Part shown: positions 1 through 13,223 of the stretch, in pieces
Layout of the letters: each line of letters opens with the position of its first letter
Position numbering within the stretch: the first letter of the stretch is position 1
Source: Paramecium sonneborni
Lineage: Eukaryota > Ciliophora > Oligohymenophorea > Peniculida > Parameciidae
DNA: 64,000 nucleotides
Assembly: GCA_905182985.1 (NCBI GenBank)
Contig: CAJJDN010000033.1
Location: 56,233-120,232, forward strand
Reading direction: 5' to 3'
Position numbers and translations under genes: made by a program
Notes under the pieces: model-generated
Told to the model about the DNA's origin: nothing
What the model saw: only the letters and a program-made list of their open reading frames with translations
The model's database searches: none

Positions 1-2600
1 AGTTTCGAGGATTTTCTTCGAGGATTTGCATATCAGTAGAAATTTCATTTTCAAAAGTCAAGTTTAATTAAGTATTAATCAAACTAAATTCACCATATAT
101 ACCTAACTTGATATTAATAAATGAATCAGAGATTCATCATAAATATTCAAATATTTGATATTATTGCTTTGAAGTTAGACTAATTAAATTACACAAATTG
201 TTAAACAGTAAAATTTGTTTAATTATATTTTTCGATTTTTAAATCCTTAATTTCTGTTATTGATGGCTGAAAATAATGAACTTATTTTTTTAGTTTATTT
301 TATAAATATACTTTTATTCAGATTCCTTTCCTAACCCCAATATAACATATTAGATGCTGGTATTATAGGAGATTAAGTTGTAAATCAAATTAAAATTAAA
401 GATAATGCTATTTGAAATTTCTGCATAAATTATAATTTAAGTTTGATATAATTAATATATTTAACAAATTCAGATATAGAGAATTTAGATGCTTCATTTT
501 TAATTGATGGCTTTGAAAGCAAGTTATTTATTGAAATTTTAGTTTAAGCAATGATATTATTAATTTATTATATAAAAATTTACTCACCTTCAAGCATATC
601 AAACTGATAATTTATCAAACTGATAATTCAAAATCATAAAATTTAAAAATTTAGAATCTTAAAGTTAGCAGCAACTTTACAATTTAATCAAGTCTTAATC
701 TAAGTTTTTTATAATCTAAATAAATTCAAACTAGCTGGAATCATTAATATCAAATTATTATATCTATTAAGGAGTTATAATAAATGATAATTTAACGTAT
801 TTTTTGTTTTGTAATATATCCTTTATTGTTTTTAACTAAGGTTTTGATATATAATATTTTATCCTTGAACTCTTCTTTTAAATAATATAAATTCTCCGAT
901 GACCAAGAATGAATTCATAAATACTTTAAAGAATGATGCATCTATTGTTAAATTATATTTGATTCTGTTAAACTTTTTTCTAGTTTTTAAGAATGTACTC
1001 TCCAAATCTAATTTTCATCTAATATATAAATTAAAATATTATTTTTGGAATAATGAAAAATCCATTTATAATTTAAGATTTGTTAAATTAGATATTCAAA
1101 TTGATTATTGAAAGTATTTAAAAGCATCACATTACCTACTAAAATAATACAAACCTTCTATTTGTAAAATAAGCATAATAATTTATCGACAAATATAAAA
1201 GATGAGAAATTTCAATTTGCTCTCCCATTTATATAACAAACATCTAATTCTATATTCATTAATTTGATTTAATGGAATTGCTTACAATTAAATAATTAGT
1301 TTGAAATGATGTATATTAGTTTATTTTCATTTAAAAATTATTACCTTAATATTTAAATATTTTGGTACTAACTATAAATGAAATTTAAGACAGATATTCA
1401 ACATAAATCTAGGATCAAGATAAAGTCATATCTCAGCTTCAAGTGAAAAAGAATCTATATTAGATTTGAATAAATCAGATTTGACAACAATTATAATATA
1501 AACTAAATTTGCAATTTTATGTTGATTTTGATAAATGTAATAGAATTTTGATATTACAGAAAATTAAAAATTCTGCTAACTCGATCTTCTTATACATACT
1601 TGTATCAGATAATATTCAAATGATTGTCTAGCCCAATTTTATTTAATAATGGATTCTATTGTAAAAGAATATGCAGGGAAACAACATAGAAATCAATAGT
1701 AATAAATTGTATAATGATAGGAATTTTTCCTTTATTGTTAATAGTTTTGTTTTGAACTTCTAAGTTCTTAAATAAATAAGTGTATATTTATCAGGATCTT
1801 AAAAATTTTGCAAACTTTATGTTTAGAAATTATACAAGGAATTCGTAAGTGTTTTTTCTGTTCGATATATAATTTTATATATTTCTTAGCATAATATTAC
1901 AGAAAATATAAGAATATTGTTCTCACGATTGAACAAAAGCCATTTGTTAGAACCAGATGCATAAATATCGAATTTCACATAAAAATAGTTCAATTTTATT
2001 ACAATAAATAAGAAATTAAAATTAAAACTTTTAGAACGATCAACATAAAAATATATGATATGATGGAAAGTCAGGAAGTCTTATATATATAAAAAATGGA
2101 GAGAGATTCAATAATATAATTCTCCCTTTGAATGCCCATAAGAATTTAGAGAAAATAATTATATAATTGATCTATCTGATTATAGAAGACTTCCAAAAAA
2201 TAAGCGATTTTATTATATATGATTTAAAAGAGAAGTAAAAAGGTTAAAATCAGGAAAATGCACTAAAAGGGGCTTAATTTTTTAGAATCATATAGAAAGT
2301 GATGATTAGTATTTAGTTAATATGGAAATTACTTTTTTGATTTTATACATGAGAAGAATAGCATAAAAAACTGTAAATTACTTTAATCAATGAACAATGT
2401 TGCAGGTGATGATTTTGTTAATGACAAGAATTAATTGCGAACAACAATAACGAATAAACTGCTTACTTATTAATTTTAAAAACAAGGTTTAATTGCTAAA
2501 AAGCATTTAAATTTATGAGATTTACCTTTTTGCTTAAATTATGAACAATACGCAATCTTAATGGGAATAAATTTCTCAATTAATTTTATTATTTAATTAA
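1..2600. other. AT-rich gene-poor stretch, no confident gene
   Basis: No long frame free of TGA with convincing protein-like content is visible on either strand. A 70-codon frame at 899-1111 (+) ends in TGA, and short Gln-rich open pieces occur near 340-410 and after 1111, but none joins to another through a plausible short intron. The stretch may be intergenic or decayed genic DNA. No telomere repeats, RNA genes or CRISPR arrays were seen. Confidence 0.5.
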
Positions 2601-2615
2601 ATGTTTAAACCAAAA

Positions 2616-4259
2616 ATGATAGAAAATGAGAAAGATTTTTCTTGATCCCAAGGACATTAACTACCAATAGTAAAAATTGTACTAGATCTAAAACTACCAA
2701 GAAATGAAAGACTTTTGTGCGCAGAATGCTTAGAGAATACAAATATAGATGGCAAGGCTATTGGATTAAACTAAATTGTTTCCTTAATTGAAGAAAATTA
2801 GGTAGAGAAGATGGAAAAAGTATAAAACACCATAAGTAACTAAATAAATTTAATTGAATCATTAAATTGTATTATTGACCAAATGAAATAACAATTAATC
2901 TAATAATTAGACTAACTGATAAGTATAATGATGGGATGGGTTCAGAATCTATAATAACAATATTCTCAATATAGTTTTTATGATGAATTAGACATTATGT
3001 TATTGAAGGAAAATTAAACTTATTGCAACAAATAATTAATTCAAATTTGGAAAACCAATCTATGTTGGACTTCAAAAGTGTATCCGAAATTAGAATAATT
3101 TAATTAATTTAAAGAATATAATAAATGTAAGGAACTTTTATCAAGTTTAGAATTAGGATATTAACAATTTACTCAGACTGAATAAGAATAATAAATCAAA
3201 ATATATCAATAAAATTAAGATATAAATTCAGCAAATACTTTAATCAATATTCCACCATTTTAAATGATTAAATCTAGTCTTTAATCAAATCTTAAACCTT
3301 TTACTTATTAATAAATTTAATAATCTCCTATTAAACAAAATGAAGTTTGTTATGCAATTGCAGTTAATAATAATTGTTCAATAATGGTTGCTGGATGTAA
3401 TTAATATATAAAATTATTTGAATTTAATTAAGGAATATTAAAATAAGTTTAACTATTAACTGAACATGCAGGAAATATAAGCACATTAAATTTCATGAAG
3501 AGAACGAATAATTTTATATCAGGAAGTTGTGATAGTTAGATTATAATATGGGTAAGAAATAATAATAATTAATGGATCTCTTAATAGAAATTGAATGGAC
3601 ATACAAGTTATATTAACTGTTTGATATTAAACAATAATGAAGATACTATTATATCAGGAAGTGATGATAAGTCTATTAAATTCTGGATTAAGGAAAATTA
3701 ATGGTTGAGTTCATAGACTATTACAGATCATAATGAAGATAGAGATGGACTAAGTATAAATGATGATTAAAATAAAATTATATCTTGCAGATAAGATAAA
3801 CTAATTTTAGTAATAGAATAATCGATATAGAAAAAATAATGGATTGTTATATAAAAAATAGAATTGGAATATGCAGGTGTTCGATTATGTTTTATTGATA
3901 ATAATACATTCACAGGATATCATTGGGGAGAACATTATATGAACGTTTATGAGATGAATAATACTAATAAATAGTATACTAGAACAAAAAAGATTCTATT
4001 TAATGGTGGTTTAGATTGTTATTACTTTCCTTAAAAATATATAAAATAAAAATGTATTCTTGTTACTAAGAATAGTTAAAATATAAGTTTAATAAGGAGA
4101 AACTAAAATGGTGAGTTTATAGTTGAATAATCTATTCCATTTAAAACACATGAGATTTTTGCATGTATGACTGATGATGGATAGTATCTAATTACTTGGG
4201 ACTCAAATTCAAAAGAATATCAAATTAGGTGCTATAAAGGAAACATGAAATAAAAATGA
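2616..4259 (+). CDS. WD40-repeat protein with N-terminal zinc-binding motif; in-frame TGA at codon 10
   Basis: One uninterrupted frame of 548 codons in the ciliate code, no introns, with a single in-frame TGA at 2643-2645. Residues about 8-50 resemble the Cys/His-rich start of a Paramecium WD40 family (GHxLPI, then LLCAECLEN). A coiled-coil stretch follows, then WD40 blades from about residue 240 (motifs SGSCDSQIIIW and SGSDDKSIKFW). The TGA lies just before SQGH, where I expect a metal-binding Cys (TGT or TGC), so one base change would explain it. No GT...AG pair can splice it out. Either this is a young pseudogene, a sequencing error, or translation starts downstream and the zinc finger is lost. 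WD40 proteins act as assembly platforms; the target is unknown. Confidence 0.75.
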
Positions 4260-7200
4260 ATTATAATTAGTAAAATATTATTAGAATTATTTATTTTTAT
4301 TTAAATATGATTTAATATATGTTAGGTTTGGATTAAATTTTGTTGATTATTTTGGTTAAAATTTTAAGAAATAATTAAGAAAAATTAATCCTAAGAATTT
4401 GAAAATTGATTTTTAGAGAAGAAAAGTAAAATCAAGAAAAAGAGTGAAACAAAATACTTTGATGAAAACTTAAATTGCCTTTTGAAATGAAAAAAGTCAT
4501 AAATTAAAGAAAAGAGAAAAAATTCAAAAAATGTGGAGATAAAAGAAGAAAAATGTATCATTCTTAATGAGTCACTCAATAGTAAATTAAAACAGAAGGG
4601 ATTTTATTCGTTTATGCTAACTTATAATAAATAAACAAACAATAAAAAAAATGAAAATGAATTTATTTTCTTATTATTCAATAATTTTTAAACTTTGAAG
4701 TAATAGGTATATAATTTATAATTGAAATAGCTACTGCTGCAAGTTCTATATTTTTATTTTATTCTTCAGCATAATATTGAACTTTTTTTATCATTTTCAA
4801 AACTTTTTTCAAATTCAACTAATTAAGGTGTGTGTATATCTAGGTTATACTGTGATTTTTTAAAATTAATAAATAAATCTTTATTATGGGAATTTAAGAG
4901 CATTAATTACACATATATTAATTATTTGTTTTAGAATAAAAATTATAAAATTATTTATTAATATTTAACACTGAAAATTACATAAATTATACTCGAAAGT
5001 ATTAAAGGTTTGCGTATTTTTTTTAAATAAGCATTTTCAAGAGAATATATATTTGGTAAATACTTATAGAATTTATAATATTTTTAAATATAATGCATAT
5101 ACAATAAATTGGATATAAGTAATTATGATAATTTGTTTTAAATTGATTAGATTAAAATTATTAGAATGAATTTGCATTCATTTAATTAAAATTAATAATA
5201 CATTATTGATACTTATTCACTTGTTACCTCAATTTTAATGAAATCTCTTGAAAGCTCATTAATTATTCAGTTAAAATAATAAAACAATGGTTATAAAACT
5301 TGTTTTCAATTTTATCATATTCAAATAGAAAATGATTAATATAAAAATAAACAATTATATCATAATTTATCTAAAAAAATTAAATTGTTTTGAAATTATT
5401 ATCAACGAAAAATGTTGAAAAGTCCTTTTATTCAAAGTGAAATGATTAAGAATTTATAAATTAAGTTATTTTCATAAATTCATATAATAATTAATAGTTT
5501 TAAAATTCTATTGAAAATAAAACATTTTGATTATCTATGTTTTTTTATTGCAAAGTATACGAATTGTACTATATGTTGCTTCACATGGCTTTTTTAATTT
5601 TAATAATAATTATTTAAATTAAAAGCAGTATTAGTTACTAAAAATTGTCAAAAATACTAGATAATATTTTTATTCAATTCCATTTCTGATATTTTTGTTT
5701 TTATAAGCAAAAATATTGGGTTTTCTTTATGTCTCTCTAATTAAATAAAATACCTAGGATTGTTTTCCTAAGATATAATGCTTTATCAACCATTTAATGT
5801 AAATGGTTTCATTATTTCTTTAAAATCAAAAGAGACTCCATTAAATAAACTTTCAGTATTATGAATATAATTTTAAGATGGATTCATTTTAAATATATCT
5901 TTAAGATTTCAGTTTCGAGTGTTAGGTTAAATTAAATTAAAATTTAAAGATATCTAAAAGTTATTTTAGACTATTAAACTCTAAAAATATTTGATTATTA
6001 CAATATAGAATAAAGAGAATTATTTATCAAAATGTAGGATTATTGAAAGAACTTTGATTAGTTCTTTAAGTCTAGTTAAATGTACAATTAATCCATTCTT
6101 TTTTGTTTTCAAAAAATGATTTACCTCATTTTGATTTACTAAAGCAACTTTATTTATATAATTTTAAAAAAACTTAAAATGATTATAAATTTTTTTATAT
6201 ATATCGAGTTTCTGCAAGAAGAGATAAAAATTAATAGATTGATCTGTGTGTATGATTTATTTTTCCAAATATTGGATGCTATTTATCTGTTTCAATAACT
6301 TAATGATTCACAACAGATATAATAATTATTAGATTAATAAAAAGAATATAAACCTTGATATTCTTGATTAAATCATTATAAAATTGATTTAAAGTTTGTT
6401 TTTTATTTTTATATTTATTAAATTTATCATATATATAAATATATATAAAATAATTAAACAAAATGTCTATAAACTCAATATTTTTATATTTCAAAAGATT
6501 TGGTACTAATTTTAGTGATTATATAAATTAATAATAAAAAATATTTTTTATTTTTTTAAGTAACATAGATATATTTTATCTAGACCTTCTAATTAATCTC
6601 TTTATAAGCAAAAGGTTTCTACCTCCTCAAATTATAAGTACATATATTGGATATTTAATTATGATGAAAAATCAAAATTATTATATAATCAAAGACATTC
6701 TTTAACATCTATTTAAAATAAAAACTCTTAACTAAATAATAATCTCAACTTGCCATATCTCATATAAAGGTAAATAAAATAAATATGTATTTATCAAATA
6801 ATGAGAATAACCCAAATAATATTTACATTTATCTCCAAATATCATCAAAATATCTTTTAATATGATCAGTAAATTATTTAATAAGCAATCTATAAATATA
6901 ATGCAACTAAAAAAATGATTAAGCCAATTTTAACTTTATAAAAATTTTGTACAAAGTATTCCAAAATTCTAATCAGTTTCATCAAAATAAACTACTCCAT
7001 AAAATAAGACATAATAATATGTTAAAGGATAAATTTGAGAAATAAAATAACATTATTTCTAAATGAATTATTTTTCTCAATTATGAATAATTAATATTCA
7101 AAATGTTCATATTTCTATTCATATTATCCTTTTTTCATTTTTTAAGTCTCTTTTTTTAATTCTGATTCTTTATGATTAAAATTTACGACAATACTTTATT

Positions 7201-7780
7201 CTTTTTCTTCAATTGATTATTATTATTATTATTCTGTTTCTTTTGCACTATATAATAAATTTGAAAAGTCCATCAAGTTTAATATCAAAAAAATAATCCA
7301 AAAATTAAAATATAAAATTTGATTTCAAAGTTCAAATCGCTTCCTCAAATTGAGTTTTAACCAATGTTTTAAAAGTGAGTGGCTCTGATCAAATTTTTTT
7401 TTAATTTAATACTATTACTATTTATATAGTTTCTAATGAATAAAATTTTTAACAATGACAAAAATTTTTTGAATTTGTTAAAATTTATATAAATAAAATA
7501 TTTAATCAAGTCTATTATTACAATTTATTTTAATAAACATATAAAATTTTAAAATAATGGTTCATTCCTCAAAAATAACCTTCTTAAATTTCTTAAATTT
7601 TTTTTGAATAATTTTTGTATTTTTAATCCTATTTTTTTTGCGATTTACTTTTTATCCTTTTTTATTTTATTATTTGTTATTAATAATATTTACAATCTCT
7701 TATTTACATATTATGTAATATTATTGAAAATCTAGATTTTAAATTTTTTTGTATTTGGATAGTGCAACTCTTCAAAATTC
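4260..7780. other. AT-rich gene-poor region with decayed coding traces
   Basis: Apart from the open frame listed at 4491-5861, no gene with a credible start, introns and stop can be assembled on either strand. Short frames near 5860-6050 (+) look protein-like but break at TGA. Homopolymer runs and AT dinucleotide runs are frequent. No RNA genes or mobile-element ends were recognised. Confidence 0.45.
4491..5861 (+). pseudogene. Possible decayed gene, long open frame with one internal TGA
   Basis: After a TGA at 4488 the same frame stays open for 300 codons to a TGA at 5391-5393, then for 156 more to a TGA at 5862-5864. The translation has mixed hydrophobic and polar stretches rather than pure AT-bias Lys/Asn/Ile, but I recognise no domain and see no good start codon. 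Open frames this long could arise by chance in DNA with so little G, so this may be noise. It is listed because the frame is unusually long for this gene-poor region. Confidence 0.25.
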
Positions 7781-8215
7781 AGTTTTTTCCATCATCCCCA
7801 ACCCTAATACTGTCGTTCTAGGGAAACAGTTTTAGAGACAATTCTGGACCAAATCCAGACTAGCACAACAATTGGGCTATCACAGATTCTAGAAGAGAAA
7901 ATAGAATCTGTATGTGGTATACCGCTTGAGGGCCAAAACAGAAATAAAATAGCTTGGCAAGTAAAATTTTTTTTTCTCAAACTTTTTCAAAATTTTTTTT
8001 TGTCACACAATAAAATATCCCAGATTCAACACCATGGTTAGAATATACAACACTATGTGACCTCTGAGACAAACCTTCTAGCAGGCAAACCCATAACCTT
8101 GGGGTTGTCGACAGGGTTTTACCTTATATACCCCCTTATACTTTTTCATCTTTTGGGACTTAAGGATATACTATAGATGGTTCAGACCACTTCAGATTCA
8201 GTTATGGTTTAAAAA
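7780..8215. other. GC-richer island with stem-loops, possible ncRNA or decayed coding fragment
   Basis: This block is visibly richer in G and C than everything around it. It contains a perfect 6-bp stem (TCTGGA at 7843-7848 with TCCAGA at 7854-7859) and a perfect 9-bp stem (7883-7891 with 7902-7910, 10-nt loop). T-runs of 8-9 follow at about 7968 and 7993. Short frames across it read with a varied residue composition but are broken by TGA. It could be a structured RNA gene, or a remnant of a high-GC gene such as a surface antigen. I could not match it to any snRNA, SRP or telomerase RNA motif. Confidence 0.35.
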
Positions 8216-8546
8216 GTCATTAAATTTAATGATATTATGTCTTAATCTTTTAAGCCTTATAAGAATGATATATTTATGATTCAAAAGGGTAATGATTGGG
8301 GTTCATGAGGCCTTCTAAATGAGTATAGATACTTTATCACAAGAATATAAGGGATTCATAAGGCGTTGATTTTTTTCTAAAAGGGCCTAACCATTTTCTC
8401 TTTACTTTTTTGAAATTTTACCCTTTGTTTTTTATAATCCCTTAACTTTTTCATTTTTACCCTTTTTTTTTATACACATTTCCATTACTTTTTATAAAAC
8501 ATTAAAATTATGTGATTTTGGATGGGTTTTTAAGATACAATACCAG

Positions 8547-8960
8547 TCAAAATGCGATTTGCTTCTAATAAAAGAGGCATAATAGATTAATTCTACTCTT
8601 TATTACTTAATTCATTCTATTTCCTTCAACAATACTAGAAACTAAATAATGCATAACCCATCTTTTATTTAAAATTATGCAATAGATTTTTAAAATTATT
8701 ATCTTGTATTCACTTTAAAACATCAAAAGTAGCTTTTATCGATTTTAAGATCACTTCTTAATTAAAACACGAGCTCCCTCCTTTATTTACTTAGCCATAC
8801 ATATTTTCTACAGAAATTTCAACATTTTCAAAATAAATTGTAATTTTATCTACCTCATGAAAATGCTTATTCTTCAATAAAAGTAGTAATTCATTGTTAT
8901 TTTTTTCTGCTCCATTAAGAATACATTTATTTCAACTTTAGATTTAAAATCTGATCGAGG
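8547..8960 (-). pseudogene. Possible small gene or gene remnant
   Basis: On the minus strand a protein-like frame runs from about 8915 to a TGA at 8547-8549 if a 19-nt intron (8703-8721, GTTTT...CAAG) is removed. Its end reads KRWVMHYLVSS, then VEGNRMNQ. A second protein-like frame lies upstream (about 8915-8960) but no short GT...AG intron joins the two, so the 5' end is unresolved or broken. No domain is recognised. Confidence 0.25.
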
Positions 8961-9098
8961 ATGAGGTTCATTTATGGCCTCAGTAACTCAAGCCTTCCTC
9001 CTGAACATAATTTTGGTAAATACTATTATTGTTATGTTTCATTTCAATATGTTCTCTAAGAAAAATATATATAAATAAAAATTTTTTTTCCAAATTGG

Positions 9099-10511
9099 AT
9101 GAATAAATTTGAAAAATTGGATATATTTGGAGTTCCTATTTGTCTATTAACTAACAGCAATAATGAAAAATATTAGAGTAAAATTGGAGCAGTTTCAACA
9201 CTGATTTTGAGTAGTGTAAGTTTGATGTATTTTCTGTACATATTTGTTTTATGGAACACTAATTAAATTGCTCCTACCATAAGTTCATAGTAAAAAACTT
9301 TAGGCTATGCAGAATTTTAACTATAAGAGCCAATCATTGAATTATAACTGTAAGATTTCACAGGAGATATTGATCCTTTTCAAAAAGAAAACAATATTAT
9401 CACTCCTCTGTTATTTAAATTTTTGAATACAACTATTTAAGAGGAGCCTACACATTTATTTTCAACTTAAGAAAAACCATATACAATTTCAATAAATAAT
9501 TTAAGTTTAGTTTTAAATACGCTTGTAGAGTATGATGAAAAATAATAACAGTAAACTCAATATTCAATTGTTTTTGCCAGATGCTCAGAGAGTTTGTAAA
9601 TTGATGATAGTTATTGCGCGGATGAGAATACTATTGATGAATACCTTTCTAAATTCCATGGATTTTTATTTATTACAATATACTTAAGTAAATTAAATTC
9701 CGTCACTACAGAGTTAGAATAATTCAAAAAGCAATATTACACAAGCTTTGATACTAATAAGCCTTTATACTCACAGATTACATTGAAATAACAAGAAACA
9801 ATTATTGACAATGGGATATTATTTAACAATTATAAACATCATAAATTCTTAAATAATTATGAGTTAATTAGCTAAGAAACAGATAGATAATTTACAAAAA
9901 AAGTAATTAATTCTATGTCTAATTTTTCCTATACATTTGATAGCTATGGATCTTATCTTTTCAGAATTGATAATATTTCTATAGTTGAAGAAATATCTTA
10001 TCCTAAATTGGGTTAGATTTTGGCTTAAATCGGTTCAGTAATTCAACTTTTGTTTCTGCTTAAACATATTGTTATTTATTATAATAACCTATTATTAGAA
10101 AACAAATTGTTAAATGATATTATTAAAATGTATTATCCTGAGTTTAAAGATTTTAGAATCAACTTTTTAAATAAACTATAATTTTCATTAGAAAATAATG
10201 TTCATTTGAAACAACCTATCGAAAATATCTAGTAAATTCATTCTACTTTGCAATAAGGGGCAAGATAAAAATGCAGATTAATAAACATTCTTTATGAAAT
10301 CTCTAGAATATAATTTATACTTCAAGACAAATTTGGAGATTAAATATTATCATAAAGTCATGAAATGGGAGCTAAATTATCAAATAAACAAATTAATGTA
10401 GTATATTAGAAAGAATCTCATCGATTATATATCAAGCCAGTGGATTCTCTGAATGATGAGAATTAAAGCTTATTTATAGAACCATTAGAAATGCTGATTA
10501 AATAATATTGA
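9099..10511 (+). CDS. Ciliate-specific two-TM membrane protein
   Basis: Intronless 470-residue frame with the only TGA at its end. It starts MNKFEKLDIFG and has a hydrophobic segment at about residues 28-50 (VSLMYFLYIFVLW) and another at about 303-330 (QIGSVIQLLFLLKHIVIYYN). A large loop lies between them and a soluble C-terminus follows. This layout fits a large Paramecium/Tetrahymena family of unknown role that I recall only in outline. The loop is likely lumenal or extracellular. The frame stays open for 112 codons after the stop (to 10848), which could be chance or a remnant of a longer protein. Confidence 0.75.
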
Positions 10512-11457
10512 TAAATTATTTTTATTGATTCAATCATAGTATTAAAATTATCATTCTTATTTAGTTAAGCTGATCACATTTGTAGCTATTTAGTTAAAAA
10601 ACTTGTAAAATTTAATTCTCTACCCAGAAAAAGCACAACTTATATTTTTCTTTGTTTATTAAATACTTTAACCTTACTATTAGAATATTTTTTAGATTCA
10701 TCTTCATTAAATCACTAGAAGAGGCTCTTTAAAAGATTTGATTAAACTATTCAAGGATATTTTAAATTTCTCCAAAAAATGGCTATATATGCTTAAACCA
10801 ACCTTATAATTTTTGGAAAAACAGTTTCAATAGATATATAAAGTTATTGAATACAAAATCAAAATTTTAATAACTTTTTGGTATTAAATAATACAATTTC
10901 AGATACAGAAAATTAATCAGTTTTTTTTTAATTAGAAATCAAGTGGATACAAAATTATCGTATCCAATTATAGGTTGTAAAATTACTAATCATTAACCTC
11001 CCTCAAAATATCTTTTAACTTGAACTCTTCTCAATATTTATACAAAAAAAATTTATTTATTATTATTAATTAATTAAACATGAGATCTAATTTTCTTTAG
11101 CTCATCAAAATATTCAGTAATTTCGGAGGGTATTAATTTGTTTAATATTACTATATATATATCAGGTAGTTCATTATTTTTATTTGGAATTTTTTTTATT
11201 CAAAATATCATCTCATTATAGTTTAATTACTTCTATTTAATTGATCTGGATAAATTTAATAATATAAATTTTAAGTAGAAAAGATGATGACCAATAAATC
11301 ATGAAAATTATTTAGAGGAGTTTTCGAATTTAACTATAAATAATAAAAAAAAAGAAAAAAGTGATCTTAATTTAAAAGAAATAAGCTTCTAAACTTTCAA
11401 ATAATTTTTTTTTTCATTCTTTCGTATGTGATGAAATTTTCATTTTTATTAATTAAA
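10512..11457. other. Gene-poor spacer
   Basis: The first 340 bases continue the upstream frame without TGA until 10848-10850. The rest is AT-rich with poly-T and poly-A runs and no supported gene. No RNA gene or repeat was seen. Confidence 0.4.
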
Positions 11458-11774
11458 TTAAAGTTGAGGCATTTTCTACCCTAAATAAATAAGCTTTTGG
11501 TTTAGTATAGAATGTTGGTAATTTTAGATCTCAATTTAGAATTATTTTTGATTGATTGAAATAGCTCAATATAGATTAACCCATTAGAGGCATGTTGCAA
11601 TCTTGGTTTACTTCTTATTACTCAACAGTAATTTATTATAATAAAGTTAAATCTCAATTTAAGAAACTGCAGCCAAAATAAGAAATTAATTTCAACGAAT
11701 TAAAGCATAGAATTATAAAGGTTTTAAATATTGATCAATAACTTTTAATATTAAGAAAAAAAACCCTATATTGA
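11458..11774 (+). pseudogene. Protein-like fragment with in-frame TGA
   Basis: A frame reading KVEAFSTLNKQAFG, then GMLQSWFTSYYS, then EINFNELKHRI ends in TGA at 11772-11774 and is broken by TGA at 11553-11555. No short GT...AG intron removes the break. The composition looks like real protein, and the lack of start and domain suggests a truncated copy of a larger gene. The family is not recognised. Confidence 0.3.
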
Positions 11775-12081
11775 TAAATGATGATTAAATAAGGGTGTAA
11801 GTAATTTTTGCAATTTTAAATCTTATTTTTGTAAGAAAGAACAATTTTGATAATATAGTAATTTTTTCAGAGTTATGATTCAATTTCAATTTTGGTCAAA
11901 TTACTAAAATAAATAAAAAGAAATTGCATAAATTTTAATACCTTTATTTAAAATTTAAATATAATTTCTGTGCTTATTTTACTGAGATTGACATTTTTTT
12001 ATAATTACAATTGGAGATTAATAATAAATTAGAATTATGTTTTTCTTTTTAGATTGTGTCTTATCACTTAGTCCGTCTAAA

Positions 12082-12147
12082 AATAATCATCATAATTAAT
12101 AAGAATGAATTAATTAGATTTCTTTAACTATTATAATGATGATTATT
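12082..12147. repeat. Inverted repeat upstream of the TBC gene
   Basis: 15-nt arms at 12082-12096 and 12133-12147 pair with two mismatches around a 36-nt loop. It ends 14 bp before the TBC start codon and could be a transcription or UTR element, or chance in low-complexity DNA. Confidence 0.3.
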
Positions 12148-12161
12148 AAAAATTTTTTTAA

Positions 12162-13199
12162 ATGTTATATAATTATTATACAAAACTTAAGTAATTATTA
12201 TCATAAGATACTCATGATTTGGAAGTAGAAACAAATGATTAATTTATAAGAATAATAGCTTCAGAAAAGAAATGGGAAAATGATTAATGGAAAGAGTTTG
12301 TAGAAAATGTAGAATTCTAGTACATGGATAGAAATTAAGTTTTATGTTAGATAAAAATGAATTTTGATGCATCTTTAAGAGGGATGATTTATCCATGGAT
12401 TGCAAACAAAGCTGTACCTCCGCCTATTGATTATAAATTGTTCGCATAAAATCCTTGTGCTTAAGATAATGTTATTTTCAGAGACATTGAAAGAACTCAT
12501 TCTCACTTAGAATTTTATAAAAGTAAAAAAAAATAAAGTAAAAAACATGCTTAAAGAGCTTCTTAATAATTAGATAGTATCAAATCAGTAATCGACGATA
12601 AGATGTTAAATGAATTCTTTTCTTTAAATTAAAAGAGATTGTTTTATTTACTAAGAGCTTATGCAAATTAAGATCCGGGTATTGGATATGTTTAAGGTAT
12701 GAATTATATCATGGGATTACTTCTTTATTTATTAGATGATAATAATAACTTATTTTCAGGAGAAATGAAAGCCTATCAAATGTTTTTATTTATCAGTATC
12801 AAAATGAATTGGTCGTAAACCTATAATAAATCAATGAAGAAGTTAAAATCGATGGTTTAACATTTAGAGTTTTTATTAAAGCATAATCTTCCAGATCTAC
12901 ATAAAATAATATGTAATTTGGATTAACCATTTATATTTTTTATGGATTAATACTTTTTTGGATTGATGAGTTATAAAACTCCATTAGAGTTTTCAACTAA
13001 AATTTTAGATATCTTCATAATATAAGGAGAGCAAATTATTTTTGAAGTGCTTTTACGAGTTTTCACTCTTAATAGAAATGAGATTAAATAATTATAAGAT
13101 AAAGATGAATAAACTCAATTTATCAAAGATATACTTCCAATAAGTATTGAAAAATTTGGAATTTAAGCTCTAATTCCTAATTGTGAAATAATTATTTGA
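12162..13199 (+). CDS. TBC-domain Rab GTPase-activating protein
   Basis: Intronless 345-residue frame. The TBC domain spans about residues 60-300. Motif A is RDIERTH near residue 107, carrying the arginine finger. Motif B is GYVQGMNYI near residue 175, supplying the glutamine finger; here that Gln is encoded by TAA. Later blocks (FMDQYFFGLMSY, then FEVLLRVF) match the C-terminal half of the domain. TBC proteins switch off Rab GTPases in vesicle traffic by completing their GTPase site; the Rab partner cannot be read from sequence. The protein is little more than the domain itself. The start is the first ATG after the upstream stop. Confidence 0.9.
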
Positions 13200-13223
13200 A
13201 CATTGTATATATTTATAAATTTT

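Noticed and set aside
7796..7807. CCCCAACCCTAA, similar to ciliate telomere or telomerase template sequence
   Set aside because: Single short match, no repeat array and no recognisable telomerase RNA structure around it.
10512..10850. 112-codon open extension after the stop of the two-TM protein
   Set aside because: Length is compatible with chance when TGA is the only stop, and no family feature is seen.
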